Positions 45,868 through 54,676 of a stretch of 64,000 nucleotides of DNA are shown here, piece by piece. This stretch comes from Cyclobacterium sp. 1_MG-2023 (GTDB taxonomy: Bacteria; Bacteroidota; Bacteroidia; Cytophagales; Cyclobacteriaceae): contig NZ_JAUOPC010000019.1 in assembly GCF_030546805.1 (NCBI RefSeq), positions 1 to 64,000 of the forward strand, in the 5' to 3' direction. Below the pieces are notes generated by a model. It did no database searches and was not told the DNA's origin. It saw only the letters and a list, made by a program, of their open reading frames with translations. The translations under genes were made by a program, and so were the position numbers. Position 1 is the stretch's first letter; each line of letters opens with the position of its first letter.

Positions 45868-45899
45868 AAATATTAAAGTATGGATTATGCTATTTTGGA

Positions 45900-45907
45900 C
45901 AAATGTA
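45900..45907 (-). promoter_or_regulatory. TAnnTTTG -7 box for the phosphodiesterase gene
   Basis: On the minus strand this reads TACATTTG, 33 bases before the ATG at 45867, inside the longer open frame, which argues against the upstream start. Confidence 0.5.
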
Positions 45908-45949
45908 TGAGATTTTAGTTTTATATAACCCGGCAGCAATTATTCATTC

Positions 45950-46576
45950 TTAATCCTTAACTTTTTTAAAGATATATCCCGAAGGGCTCTTGGTATAGGC
46001 AATGCCTCGTCTTTTGGTAATGATTTCCTCCCGTGTTGGTATTACCCCGCTCTTTGGAATCAGGTAATCGCTCAGTTTATTTTCTGAAATGGAAAATTTA
46101 TCATCCGCTAGTCTTCTATAAACAGCAGTCAATTGATAAGAAGGGTCTAATGAAGCAAGGCTTGCATCCCCATGTGAATTGTTACATACCAAAAGCCCTC
46201 CAACTTTTAGATAAGACTTGACTGCTTGCCCTACAAATCCTGCATATTGAGAAATAACCAAATCAAAATCTTTGGCAAGCCCATTAAAACTTTGCTCATA
46301 ATCTTGTTGATAAAAATGGAATATTGCCTCTTCTTTATACCTTTTATTGGCTGAAACAAAAACCAAGGTTTCCGGATCTTCAAAAAACCTGAAAGTATTT
46401 CTAAAAGAATCTGCATAAATCACCTCAGAAAATACCAAAGAGGGTGTAATATGTACATGTGAACCTGGGTAGAATACCTTATCAATTGAATATTTATCGT
46501 TTAAAGCAACAAAAAGACCGATGGACGTATGCCCTTTGTCAACATGAAACTTTTTATATAGCTTGGGAATAATCAT
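45950..46576 (-). CDS. Cytosolic protein, unknown function
   Basis: The 208-residue protein has no signal peptide or membrane segment. A central part, FDLVISQYAGFVGQAVKSYLKVGGLLVCNNSHGDAS, resembles motif IV to VI of class I SAM-dependent methyltransferases, but the glycine-rich SAM-binding motif I is not evident upstream; KVFYPGSHVHITPSL lies where it should be. I therefore leave it unassigned, perhaps a degenerate methyltransferase fold. It is upstream of the phosphodiesterase gene, 82 bp away, same strand. Confidence 0.65.
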   Translation of the reverse strand: MIIPKLYKKFHVDKGHTSIGLFVALNDKYSIDKVFYPGSHVHITPSLVFSEVIYADSFRNTFRFFEDPETLVFVSANKRYKEEAIFHFYQQDYEQSFNGLAKDFDLVISQYAGFVGQAVKSYLKVGGLLVCNNSHGDASLASLDPSYQLTAVYRRLADDKFSISENKLSDYLIPKSGVIPTREEIITKRRGIAYTKSPSGYIFKKVKD

Positions 46577-46793
46577 CGGTTTGAATCTTATGAATGGAAG
46601 TGAAACATGCCCTGCATATTGCCACTGATTACCATTACTAAGCTAGAGGGATTTTAGCAAAATTAAAAACACAATGTAGATTTAAGAAAAAGTATCGATT
46701 CCCATCTATTCCATTTTAACCTAATTAAATTTAAGCTTCTACCAAGGGCGACTAACAAACTTTATCATTGCAGAAATTTAAAAAATTTAATAA

Positions 46794-47603
46794 TCAAAAA
46801 TCCATTTTATGTTGGCTCGCTTTAAAAATTAGAAATAGGCCAAAGGCTAACATTCCTAAGGCAATCACTCCTAAAACTACCCCGCCAAATTCATCTTGGA
46901 TAAAATTAAAAGCATCTTTTGTTCCTCCTGATTTCGAAGCATCATAGGTAATGGCAGCTTTTACCGTTAGGTAGGCAATTACACCCACAACCATTCCTCT
47001 AGAGGTATAGCCGACACGACCTGAACTAACCATTAATTGCTGGGCTTTGTCATTCATCCCTGATTCTTTGACCTTGTCCTTAAATTTACCTGAGAAGGCA
47101 ATAAAAATTTGAATGATGGCCCGTATTAAAAAAATTAAGGCAATAGAAGCAACGATCCACCGCCCATATTCCTGTGCTAAAAGTTGCTGAATCATTGATT
47201 CCTTTCCTCCACCATTGCCGCCACTTCCACCACCAATCAACAACTGTAAGGCATTAAAGATAATAAATAGGTAAAAAATACCACTTGAGAAATACCCCAA
47301 CCTGTACATTATACCTTTGGAATCGTTTCCCTTTTCCTCCGTATCTTTAAAGGTTTGATACATTCTCCAAAAAACATAACCTGCCAAGCCCAACACCACC
47401 AGCCAAAGTAAAATTTGACCAAAGGGTTGATCAATCACAAACTTTAGGGCACCATTGCTTCCGGTTTTTTTGCCTCCCCTACCAAAAGCCTCCCATGCCG
47501 TTAACCCTCCGATTAAAAGATAAACGACTCCTTTGGTTCCTATTCCGAGACGGGCAATTTTTTTCTTTTTTTGCTTGCTCGGATTCAAATCTGACTTTTC
47601 CAT
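46794..47603 (-). CDS. DUF1206 family membrane protein
   Basis: The 269-residue protein has six transmembrane helices in three repeated pairs, as in DUF1206. Each repeat begins with an RxGxxxRGxVYxxxG-like turn: ARLGIGTKGVVYLLIGGLTAWEAF, YRLGYFSSGIFYLFIIFNALQLL and GRVGYTSRGMVVGVIAYLTVKA. A Gly/Ser-rich loop (GGGSGGNGGGKES) lies between the third and fourth helices. The function of the family is unknown. It stands alone. Confidence 0.9.
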   Translation of the reverse strand: MEKSDLNPSKQKKKKIARLGIGTKGVVYLLIGGLTAWEAFGRGGKKTGSNGALKFVIDQPFGQILLWLVVLGLAGYVFWRMYQTFKDTEEKGNDSKGIMYRLGYFSSGIFYLFIIFNALQLLIGGGSGGNGGGKESMIQQLLAQEYGRWIVASIALIFLIRAIIQIFIAFSGKFKDKVKESGMNDKAQQLMVSSGRVGYTSRGMVVGVIAYLTVKAAITYDASKSGGTKDAFNFIQDEFGGVVLGVIALGMLAFGLFLIFKASQHKMDF

Positions 47604-47740
47604 ATATGGGTTGGTTTATCATAAAAAATTCAAATTTGATGCCAAAGAATATTGATCTCCAATCATTTATAAAAAAACCTCCAAGTCAATTGGCTTTTGG
47701 ACCTGATTGAATTGGAGGTAGATCTCCCAATAATTTATTA

Positions 47741-48394
47741 TTACTGATGTGTACTAGTCATTATATCTGTCAATACCTTCTTGAATACCTCAATTGGTTG
47801 GGCTCCCGTCAAGGCACTTTGCTTATTAAAAACGATGGTGGGTACTGACCTGACTCCCACATTTTGCCAATATTCTTCCTTACTTTTTACTTCCTTTCTT
47901 GCTTCTACATCCTCTAATCTGGCCAAGGCCTCGGAGGCATTTAAGCCTACATCCAGCAAGGCTTCCTTTAAGACTTCCCTGTCGGAAACATCTTTTCGCT
48001 CACTAAAAAAAGCAGTGGTCAATCGCATCTTTAAGTCCGTTTGTTTGCCAAACTCCCCGGCATACTCCAATAAGACATGGGCTTCAAAGGTATTGGACAT
48101 GCGCATTCCTTCAAAATAATCAAACTTAAATCCCAACTCATCTCCGGCCTCTGTCATCATTTCCTGAGACTCCTTTTGTTGTTCTAACGTACTGCCATAT
48201 TTTTCGGCAATGTGCTCATGAAGATCCTGTCCTTCGGCAGGCATATTAGGATTCAACTCAAAAGGCTGCCAAGTTATGTCCACCTTGTCCTCAATACCAA
48301 GTTCACTTATGGCCTTCTCCATACGTTTGTAACCAATGGTGCACCATGGACAAACCACATCCGAAACAATATCTATTTTCAATTTTTCTTTCAT
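47741..48394 (-). CDS. DsbA-family oxidoreductase, FrnE-like
   Basis: The 217-residue protein has a thioredoxin fold with a CPWC active site at residues 15-18 (SDVVCPWCTIGYKRM), a large helical insertion and the cis-Pro region VRSVPTIVF. It lacks a signal peptide, so it is a cytosolic FrnE-type protein rather than a periplasmic DsbA. Relatives reduce or isomerise disulfides under oxidative stress. It is the third gene of a minus-strand group with a TetR regulator and an AhpD-like protein, but 258 bp and a strong hairpin separate it from the AhpD-like gene. Confidence 0.93.
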   Translation of the reverse strand: MKEKLKIDIVSDVVCPWCTIGYKRMEKAISELGIEDKVDITWQPFELNPNMPAEGQDLHEHIAEKYGSTLEQQKESQEMMTEAGDELGFKFDYFEGMRMSNTFEAHVLLEYAGEFGKQTDLKMRLTTAFFSERKDVSDREVLKEALLDVGLNASEALARLEDVEARKEVKSKEEYWQNVGVRSVPTIVFNKQSALTGAQPIEVFKKVLTDIMTSTHQ

Positions 48395-48576
48395 TCCTTT
48401 ACTCCTTCTTTGTCAATTGCTTACAATCTTACATAAACATATAAAATAAGCAGTTTGTTTTACTCAAGGCAATTAGCCCATTATCAGACGCTTAGACCCA
48501 ATTTACTCAGGGAATCACCCAAAATTGGAATTATTATTCTATTTGTAGATCCGAATTCATCGGTAAAATGGGAATA

Positions 48577-48609
48577 ACCTACCTTTCGAAATTAAAGTGA
48601 AAGGTAGGT
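48577..48609 (-). terminator. 11-bp perfect hairpin after the AhpD-like gene
   Basis: ACCTACCTTTC (48577-48587) and GAAAGGTAGGT (48599-48609) pair perfectly around an 11-base loop, 43 bp beyond the stop of the minus-strand AhpD-like gene. There is no long T-tract, so termination is likely but not certain. Confidence 0.6.
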
Positions 48610-48652
48610 ATCAATCGTTTATTTATCGCTAATGTATACAAGCCTACAGACT

Positions 48653-49228
48653 TTACACACCTTCAGCATTTTCCTTCTCCCAAGCAAACTTTTGGAAAGG
48701 AGCGTCCACAGGTGTATTGGCAATATGATTGGTATAGTTACTGATTACTTTTTGAGACAAGCCCAAAATAATCTCCAACACTTGTCTTTCACCATATCCG
48801 GCTGCATAAAAGGCTTGCAAATCTTCTGAGTTTACATGTCCTCGGTTACGAACGATCGTTAAGGTCATGTTCCGCAAGGCCTCCAATTTGGGATTTTCCA
48901 AAGGAGTCTCATTGCGCAAAGCATCTGTAATGTCATCATCTACCTTCATCATTTTGGCAATACCGGTATGGGCAGGCACACAATAATGACAGGCATGTTC
49001 CACATTGATTGTTTGCCAAACGACAGTTAATTCTTCTTTATCAAATGAAGAGTTAGTAAACAATTTATGGATCGTCTGATAAGCCTCAAGTATTCCTGGA
49101 GCTCCTGCCAATACGCCATGCAAACCGGGAATCATCCCGTTGGCCTTGTTCGATTGTTCCAATAGTTCTTTGCTACCTTCCGGAGCAGTTTCGATGTTGT
49201 GAATTTTCAAAGTTGTCATAGTATTCAT
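48653..49228 (-). CDS. AhpD-like carboxymuconolactone decarboxylase family protein
   Basis: The 191-residue all-helical protein has the AhpD-type redox site C80-x-x-C83 with a nearby His (HACHYCVPAH, H87) and the typical NVEHACHYC context. AhpD-like proteins are alkylhydroperoxidases or thiol-disulfide reductases. The start could also be the fourth codon (MTTLKIHN). A CTAAACGATTGTTTAG palindrome lies 13 bp before the start, and the TetR gene that probably binds it is directly upstream on the same strand. Confidence 0.88.
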   Translation of the reverse strand: MNTMTTLKIHNIETAPEGSKELLEQSNKANGMIPGLHGVLAGAPGILEAYQTIHKLFTNSSFDKEELTVVWQTINVEHACHYCVPAHTGIAKMMKVDDDITDALRNETPLENPKLEALRNMTLTIVRNRGHVNSEDLQAFYAAGYGERQVLEIILGLSQKVISNYTNHIANTPVDAPFQKFAWEKENAEGV

Positions 49229-49240
49229 TTTAAATTATTT

Positions 49241-49256
49241 CTAAACGATTGTTTAG
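49241..49256 (-). promoter_or_regulatory. TetR-type operator upstream of the AhpD-like gene
   Basis: CTAAACGATTGTTTAG is an inverted repeat with CTAAAC/GTTTAG arms. It matches the site at 49861-49876 in 12 of 16 positions, placing one copy before each gene of the pair. Confidence 0.65.
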
Positions 49257-49275
49257 ATTTAGTGTAAAAAAAAGG

Positions 49276-49839
49276 TCAAATGCTACTGAAGGTCATTTCA
49301 ATATAGTCTTCGATTTCTTCCCGACTATTGACTCTACTCGCAGCAGCCAAACCATGTTTGGCAATGACCAGAAAATTGGCTTGTTTCAAAAGAAGGCTAT
49401 CCTCTTTATTCGAGCCTATCCTAAGTTTTTCCAAGAAAAGCAATTTCAAATTGTCCATAAAAGACTTTACCTGGGTTTTAATTTCAGGATCATCACTTTC
49501 AGAAAATTCATTGTAGGTATTTGTCAATAAACAACCTTTCTCATTTCCTTCCTCAGCACATATGGCTACGGAATCATAAAAAAACTGTTTAATGTCTTCT
49601 ACCCCATTGCTGGCTTTCTTGAATTTTTCAAACATGGCAGCTACTTTCGATTGGTAACAATTGAGGCTTTCAAGGAAAACACCACGTTTGCTACCAAAAC
49701 TCGAATAAATAGAGAATTTATTGATGCCCATTTCTTTTTCAAGCATTTGCATCGAAGTTCTTTCATAGCCATTGCGCCAAAACAAACGCATTGCTTTATC
49801 GATAACCTCTTCTTCCCTATATTCTTTTTTCCTTGCCAT
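49276..49839 (-). CDS. TetR/AcrR family transcriptional regulator
   Basis: The 187-residue regulator has an N-terminal TetR helix-turn-helix (REEEVIDKAMRLFWRNGYERTSMQMLEKEMGINKFSIYSSFGSKRGVFLESL, residues 7-59) and a helical ligand-binding C-terminus containing a Cys pair (ICAEEGNEKGCLL). Cysteine-based redox sensing would suit the redox gene it precedes, but ligand binding is equally possible. Operators lie before its own gene and before the AhpD-like gene 47 bp downstream, so it probably represses both. Confidence 0.93.
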   Translation of the reverse strand: MARKKEYREEEVIDKAMRLFWRNGYERTSMQMLEKEMGINKFSIYSSFGSKRGVFLESLNCYQSKVAAMFEKFKKASNGVEDIKQFFYDSVAICAEEGNEKGCLLTNTYNEFSESDDPEIKTQVKSFMDNLKLLFLEKLRIGSNKEDSLLLKQANFLVIAKHGLAAASRVNSREEIEDYIEMTFSSI

Positions 49840-49855
49840 TGTCTGAATAACAATA

Positions 49856-49876
49856 CAAAACTAACCGATCGTTTTG
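49856..49876 (-). promoter_or_regulatory. TetR gene promoter (-7 box) overlapped by its operator
   Basis: On the minus strand 49856-49863 reads TAGTTTTG, a TAnnTTTG box, 17 bases before the tetR-type ATG. CTAACCGATCGTTTTG at 49861-49876 is the second copy of the operator motif and overlaps the box, as expected for autorepression. Confidence 0.6.
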
Positions 49877-49985
49877 AATAAAGCAAGCTTTTCTTTAATT
49901 CTTTTTTATTCAGCTAATTATGGATCCTAATAAATACTTTTTCAAATCCAATAACCGAAGAAAACCTCCCTTAATTTACTTATTT

Positions 49986-51497
49986 TTAATCCTCCCTGTT
50001 TTCAAATCCGGAGTTTAGCATTTTTTGCATCAGCTTGATCACTTCTCCATCCCTATAAATGATTTCAATCAAGGAGGTGTACACCCGGGTAAACCGAAGA
50101 TTTTCTGATAAGTCTCCGAAGATGGACTCTAGCTTAATAAAGGCAAGCGGATCTTCTTTTGTCTGCACAGCTGCTTGATGCAATTCCTCCTCCATGGCAT
50201 CAATTATCTCAATGGCTTCCCCATTCCTATCCACTCCTTTGTCACTATAATAACACCATGCAGCAATGATCAAAGCAGAAAACTCGATACTTGCATTGGA
50301 GGACAAATTTTCATTTAATGTTTCGATCAAAAACTTTGGTAATTTGGCGGAGCTTTCGGAACAAATTCTAGCAACACTGTCCTTAATATTGGGGTTGGCA
50401 AAACGTTCTTGCAAACTGTCTTTATAAGCATCTAAATCGATTCCCGGAAGCTCATCCAGAGTAGGTGTAGCCTCTTGATCCATAAATGCCCGTAAAAAAG
50501 TTCGAAAGGTTTTATCTTCTATGCAAGCATTGATGGTAGGGTAGCCATGGATGGCTCCCAAGATACCAAGGACTGAATGCCCTGCATTCAATAGTCGAAG
50601 TTTCATTTTCTCATAGGGCTTTACATCCCGAACGAACTGAACGCCCACTTTTTCAAATTCAGGCCTACCATTGGAAAATTTATCCTCCACTACCCATTGG
50701 ATAAATGGCTCACAAGTAACAGGCCATTCATCTTTTATTTGATAGGTGCTTTCAAGGTAATCTATATCAGCCTGGGTTGTCACCGGAGTAATCCTATCTA
50801 CCATACTATTGGGAAAGCAAACCTCCTTTTCAATCCATTGGGCCAATTCAGCATCTTGTGCTTGGGCAAAGGAGTGCAACATTTTCTGAGCCATATCTCC
50901 ATTGTGCTGTATATTGTCACAGGACAAAACTGTAAATGCCGGCAAACCTGCATCGCGTCTTTTCTTTAAGGCAGCAGTCAAAAAGCCATAGACTGTTTTG
51001 GGATCATCCGGGTGCTCAAGCTCATGTTGAATATCAGGATTCGCAAAATCAAACTCCCCGGTAGCCGGTTTGAAATTATAGCCTCCCTCCGTTATGGTCA
51101 ATGAGACAATTTTTGTTTCTTCAGAAGCAAGTCTTGAGATTACAGAGGCTGTACTATCTACTGCCAATTGAAAATCAACAATTGATCCTATCACCTCCGG
51201 CGCTATTGTACCGTCAGGGTGTTTAATAATCAGGGTATACAATCCATCTTGGTTCTGGAGTACATCATGAATCTTTTGATCAGCTTTCCGCAAGCCTATT
51301 CCACAAATACCCCAGTCAGAATCATTGAATTCCCTGATCAATTGATGGGTATAATAAGCTTGATGAGCCCTATGGAAACCTCCAACCCCAATATGAACCA
51401 CTCCCTTTTTGAGTGCTTCTCTATTGTATCCCGGGCAGGGAATAAGATGGGTTATTTTTGTTAGGTTTTGCTGATTAAGTGCTAAAGTACTTTCCAT
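49986..51497 (-). CDS. Mannitol dehydrogenase/fructuronate reductase family oxidoreductase
   Basis: The ATG at 51497 gives a 503-residue protein with the normal family start; the frame stays open further upstream inside the transporter gene. The Rossmann motif VVHIGVGGFHRAHQAYYTHQL lies near residue 35. The substrate-domain signature MKLRLLNAGHSVLGILGAIHGY contains the catalytic Lys in the KxxxxNxxH pattern. Members interconvert mannitol/fructose, mannonate/fructuronate or altronate/tagaturonate with NAD. It begins one base after the stop of the NCS1 transporter, so the two are one operon and probably share a substrate. Confidence 0.9.
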   Translation of the reverse strand: MESTLALNQQNLTKITHLIPCPGYNREALKKGVVHIGVGGFHRAHQAYYTHQLIREFNDSDWGICGIGLRKADQKIHDVLQNQDGLYTLIIKHPDGTIAPEVIGSIVDFQLAVDSTASVISRLASEETKIVSLTITEGGYNFKPATGEFDFANPDIQHELEHPDDPKTVYGFLTAALKKRRDAGLPAFTVLSCDNIQHNGDMAQKMLHSFAQAQDAELAQWIEKEVCFPNSMVDRITPVTTQADIDYLESTYQIKDEWPVTCEPFIQWVVEDKFSNGRPEFEKVGVQFVRDVKPYEKMKLRLLNAGHSVLGILGAIHGYPTINACIEDKTFRTFLRAFMDQEATPTLDELPGIDLDAYKDSLQERFANPNIKDSVARICSESSAKLPKFLIETLNENLSSNASIEFSALIIAAWCYYSDKGVDRNGEAIEIIDAMEEELHQAAVQTKEDPLAFIKLESIFGDLSENLRFTRVYTSLIEIIYRDGEVIKLMQKMLNSGFENRED

Positions 51498-51498
51498 T

Positions 51499-53211
51499 TC
51501 AATGTTGATTTTTTTGTTTTCCGCGCAACAAAGCCCAATAAGCCGTTGCAAAATAAACCAATGTGCAAATAAAGGCAATACTGTAAAATCTTTCTCTATT
51601 ATCCAGGTAACTGAGCTCATCTGCACTTCCAAAAAGCACTCTCCAAGCCAATACCAAGGTGATGATTAAAGCCAAATAACCGAGAACCTTTAGTGTCCAG
51701 GTTGGCAATGAATTGTCAGCCAAATGTGGCTTTTCCTCTTTGCCCTTTTGCTCTTGATAGCTCCTAATTTTTTCATTTCGCTCTTTTTCCTTTTGCACTG
51801 CCTCAGGATATGCTTCCTTGGCCCCATATCTTCCTGCTAAGAAAGTATACACCAAGATGGTAAACCCCCAGGTTGGGACAAAAAGATAAAAGAATGACAT
51901 TACATCGAGTGCATTTAACCCAAAACCGAAAACCAAGCCAAGCCCCCATGAAGCGATGGCAGGGGTGCTAAAGGTCAAGGCCTTGTAATGCGACCAATAA
52001 GAGGTGTAGTCTATCCTCGGAAAAATTTGATGCTCTGTAAAAACAATTGCTCCAACCGGTACTACCAGCAGGCCGGCATAAGTTAAAAGGGGAAGTATTT
52101 GAGAAAACACAAAGGGGAAACAGGCAATCATAATGGTAACTACACCGACCACTATAGTGGTTTTCATTCTTGAATGCTTTGAAAAGATGGCCTGAGCGGC
52201 CAATCCTGCCCTATACAAGTTGGTGATGGCAGTGGTCCATCCTGCTACAATAACGATAACAAAGCCAGACAAGCCTAAGGCATAATAGGCTACATCTCCC
52301 GGGTCAAGGGCAACTATTGATTTTCCTAAAATAACTGCTGCTCCGGCACCCATTATGCCTGCGGCTATCCAAGCCACATAATGACCGAACATCATCCCGG
52401 TACTTGTGGCAAATCCATAGGATTTCTTTTTTGCAAAGCGCAACAAAGCCATATCTATCAATCCAAAATGGGTAATGGTATTGGCCGCCCAAGCAAATCC
52501 GATCACTTCGATCAGGCCAATTCCCGGTTCACCATTGCTATCCACCCCCGTCCAAATGGATTGATTTCCTAAGCTTATAAAATCATCCCAACCGGAAGGC
52601 AATGTTTTGGCCAATACATCCAGACTTAAGGCAGGCAATAATACCATGGCACCACTTGTAAACATCACAAACAACCAAGGAGCACAAATGCCGGAAAATT
52701 CAGTAACAGCATTAAAACCATACAAGGCGATGGTAACCACTACAATGCCTACACCGAAAACAATCAGGACAAACCAAAAATTGGTTGGATACCAATTGAG
52801 CTGAGCAGGTATGTCAAAAGCAAAGCGAACGGCTGTAGCAGACACTGTAATCATTGCTGCTGAGATCACGGAAAAAATAACCACATTGGCCCAATTGTAG
52901 AGCTTGGTCATTGAATCTCCGGCAATTTTATTGAGATAGGTGTATAAGCTAAGCCTTGTCTCAACGGCAATTGGGGCAGTAATAAACCTCCAACTTAAAA
53001 CGGCCAATATATTCCCAATCAATAAGCCCAATAGAATATCCATTGTCTTTGCGCCTAAGGCTACAAATGTGGCTCCTATAACAAATTCTGTGGCGGCTAC
53101 ATGCTCCGCTGCATAAAGCCCTGCAAAATGTGTCCAATCATGAAGTTTATGCTTAGCTACGGGTAATTGTTCTTCGTCAAGGTCTTCAAACTGGGAAGAG
53201 GAATCGGTCAT
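51499..53211 (-). CDS. NCS1-like purine-cytosine permease family transporter
   Basis: The 570-residue protein has 12 to 14 transmembrane helices of the Transp_cyt_pur (NCS1) family: HDWTHFAGLYAAEHVAATEFVIGATFVALGA, LIGNILAVLSWRF, and the later PVGAIVFTEHQIFPRIDYT. A charged cytosolic segment rich in Lys/Glu (KEKERNEKIRSYQEQKGKEEKP) precedes the last two helices. NCS1 proteins import nucleobases, hydantoins or thiamine. Here the only operon partner is a polyol/uronate dehydrogenase, so a sugar-type substrate should be considered. Confidence 0.85.
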   Translation of the reverse strand: MTDSSSQFEDLDEEQLPVAKHKLHDWTHFAGLYAAEHVAATEFVIGATFVALGAKTMDILLGLLIGNILAVLSWRFITAPIAVETRLSLYTYLNKIAGDSMTKLYNWANVVIFSVISAAMITVSATAVRFAFDIPAQLNWYPTNFWFVLIVFGVGIVVVTIALYGFNAVTEFSGICAPWLFVMFTSGAMVLLPALSLDVLAKTLPSGWDDFISLGNQSIWTGVDSNGEPGIGLIEVIGFAWAANTITHFGLIDMALLRFAKKKSYGFATSTGMMFGHYVAWIAAGIMGAGAAVILGKSIVALDPGDVAYYALGLSGFVIVIVAGWTTAITNLYRAGLAAQAIFSKHSRMKTTIVVGVVTIMIACFPFVFSQILPLLTYAGLLVVPVGAIVFTEHQIFPRIDYTSYWSHYKALTFSTPAIASWGLGLVFGFGLNALDVMSFFYLFVPTWGFTILVYTFLAGRYGAKEAYPEAVQKEKERNEKIRSYQEQKGKEEKPHLADNSLPTWTLKVLGYLALIITLVLAWRVLFGSADELSYLDNRERFYSIAFICTLVYFATAYWALLRGKQKNQH

Positions 53212-53297
53212 GGTTTATCGTTTAAATTGGGTTTCAATTGGCTAAAAGTGCCATCACTTTCATGGTTTTTCTATTAAGGGATTGAAATTTTTCTTGG

Positions 53298-53708
53298 CTA
53301 TTTAATGGTCTCAACGTACTTTTTAAAGTTTTGGAGAATGGCCTGCCATCCGGCTTTCTGCTGCTCGTCTGCATTGGAACCTTCTGCTTCAAAACTTTCC
53401 ACGACCTTAACTTCATTGTCTACAATAATAAATTCTACCGTTACTTTTCGACCATCTGAGATTTGGTAGGCGATCAACTCATTTTCTATGATTTCGCTGT
53501 AAATTCCTGTAAAGTCAAATCCCATTGTACCATTTTTGGCTTCCATTCGCCAATTAAAAGACCCATTGGGTCGGAGATCATTTGTGGCTGATGGACATTC
53601 CCATTCGTTTGAAGCAAAATTCCAATTAACGATATGGGCCGGGTCAGTCCAGCATTCCCATACCTTTCCTATGGCTGCTTTGATTGATGTTTCAACGGTT
53701 ATGTACAT
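53298..53708 (-). CDS. SRPBCC/AHSA1 domain protein
   Basis: With the ATG at 53708 this is a 136-residue single-domain START-like protein of the AHSA1 type; the longer open frame upstream has no family likeness. Signatures are the opening TVETSIKAAIGKVWECWTDPAHIVNWNFAS, the central GSFNWRMEAKNGTMGFDFTGIYSEI and the closing helix AGWQAILQNFKKYVE. Such proteins bind small hydrophobic ligands; a role is not known. It is 87 bp downstream of the permease start region but reads in the same direction, upstream of the transporter operon. Confidence 0.88.
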   Translation of the reverse strand: MYITVETSIKAAIGKVWECWTDPAHIVNWNFASNEWECPSATNDLRPNGSFNWRMEAKNGTMGFDFTGIYSEIIENELIAYQISDGRKVTVEFIIVDNEVKVVESFEAEGSNADEQQKAGWQAILQNFKKYVETIK

Positions 53709-53740
53709 AATTTTATTGTTTAAACATTCTAAATGCAATT

Positions 53741-54228
53741 TTAAGCCGAGGACGGACATTTTGGACGAACAGGGATAAAATAGGTATGCGTAAAATTTCC
53801 AAAATGGGAAGGCATGCATTCCACACAATAATTTTGATATTCTTCGCCAACAAAAGGGTTGGCAGCATATGCACGCTCTTCTTTGGTTTTATCTTTTGTA
53901 TCTTCTCCGGTATTGGCATCATAGATCATCCGGCTGTTGTCATTAAAGTTAGATGCCATATTTTGGATAAAAGCCTATTGTGATCAGTTGGGTTGCTCTT
54001 TGCTACCATTTTATAGCCTTCTGCTTTGAAACCATTAGGTAGGGTTCTAGACAGGACCGAAACAGGTTCAGCCAAGCCATCGGAAAAAAATAAGGAAGTT
54101 CTTATAGGAACAGTTACTGCACCTTTAATTCTTAGGGTAATATCAGCTTTTGATTGGCAAGAATAAAAATCAAGTCCTAAAGTCAAAATCCAAATCCCAA
54201 AATTGAAAAGTTTACCTGTACCCATCAT
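53741..54228 (-). pseudogene. Small exported protein, apparently frameshifted into two frames
   Basis: A frame from 54228 (or the second Met) encodes a signal-like start with an FYSC sequence and about 85 residues, ending near 53965. A second frame from about 53975 to 53741 continues with FIQNMASNFNDNSRMIYDAN and a Cys-containing end (NYCVECMPSHFGNF). The two overlap by some 35 bp, and each looks incomplete alone. The simplest reading is one gene of about 160 codons with a one-base frameshift around 53960-53980; two separate small genes are the alternative. No family is recognised. Confidence 0.4.
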
Positions 54229-54676
54229 AGTCCTATTTAGCCAAACAAAAAGGCTTTTTTATTAAAGCACACATTACCAATTAAATAAATTGTCAAAAAA
54301 ACAATTACCTAAAATCTGAAAATTTAGTTTTGGAACTTCTTTTCCATATAAGACTCCAATTGTAAAATTCAGATAAAACGATCTTTATAAGCATAGGTAG
54401 AAAGCTTATTCTTGGACCCTAATACCTATAAGCTCTAAGCTACAAATATTATTCAAATAATCAGAAGGTATTTTACCAAGCATTATTGATTGAGGAATTG
54501 AATCCAATTTTTAGGTGCTTCAACTTGCGCTATTGGCTGTTTTAGGAATAATGAGAAAAATTAAATGCCTGTCAAGAGTTTTGACAGGCATTCTTAACTT
54601 CCTTTCTAAAGCCTCCCATTTAACAGGGTGCTTTTAATATTTTTTAAGCCTCAAAAGTTTAAATGTATCCTTGACT
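54229..54676. other. Spacer with a strong hairpin
   Basis: No gene is seen. The main element is the 12-bp hairpin at 54564-54592, listed separately. The rest is AT-rich. Confidence 0.45.
54564..54592 (-). terminator. 12-bp hairpin downstream of the epimerase gene
   Basis: AATGCCTGTCAA (54564-54575) and TTGACAGGCATT (54581-54592) pair perfectly around GAGTT, about 85 bp past the end of the minus-strand epimerase gene. On the minus strand it is followed by TAATTTTTC, so termination is plausible. Confidence 0.6.
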
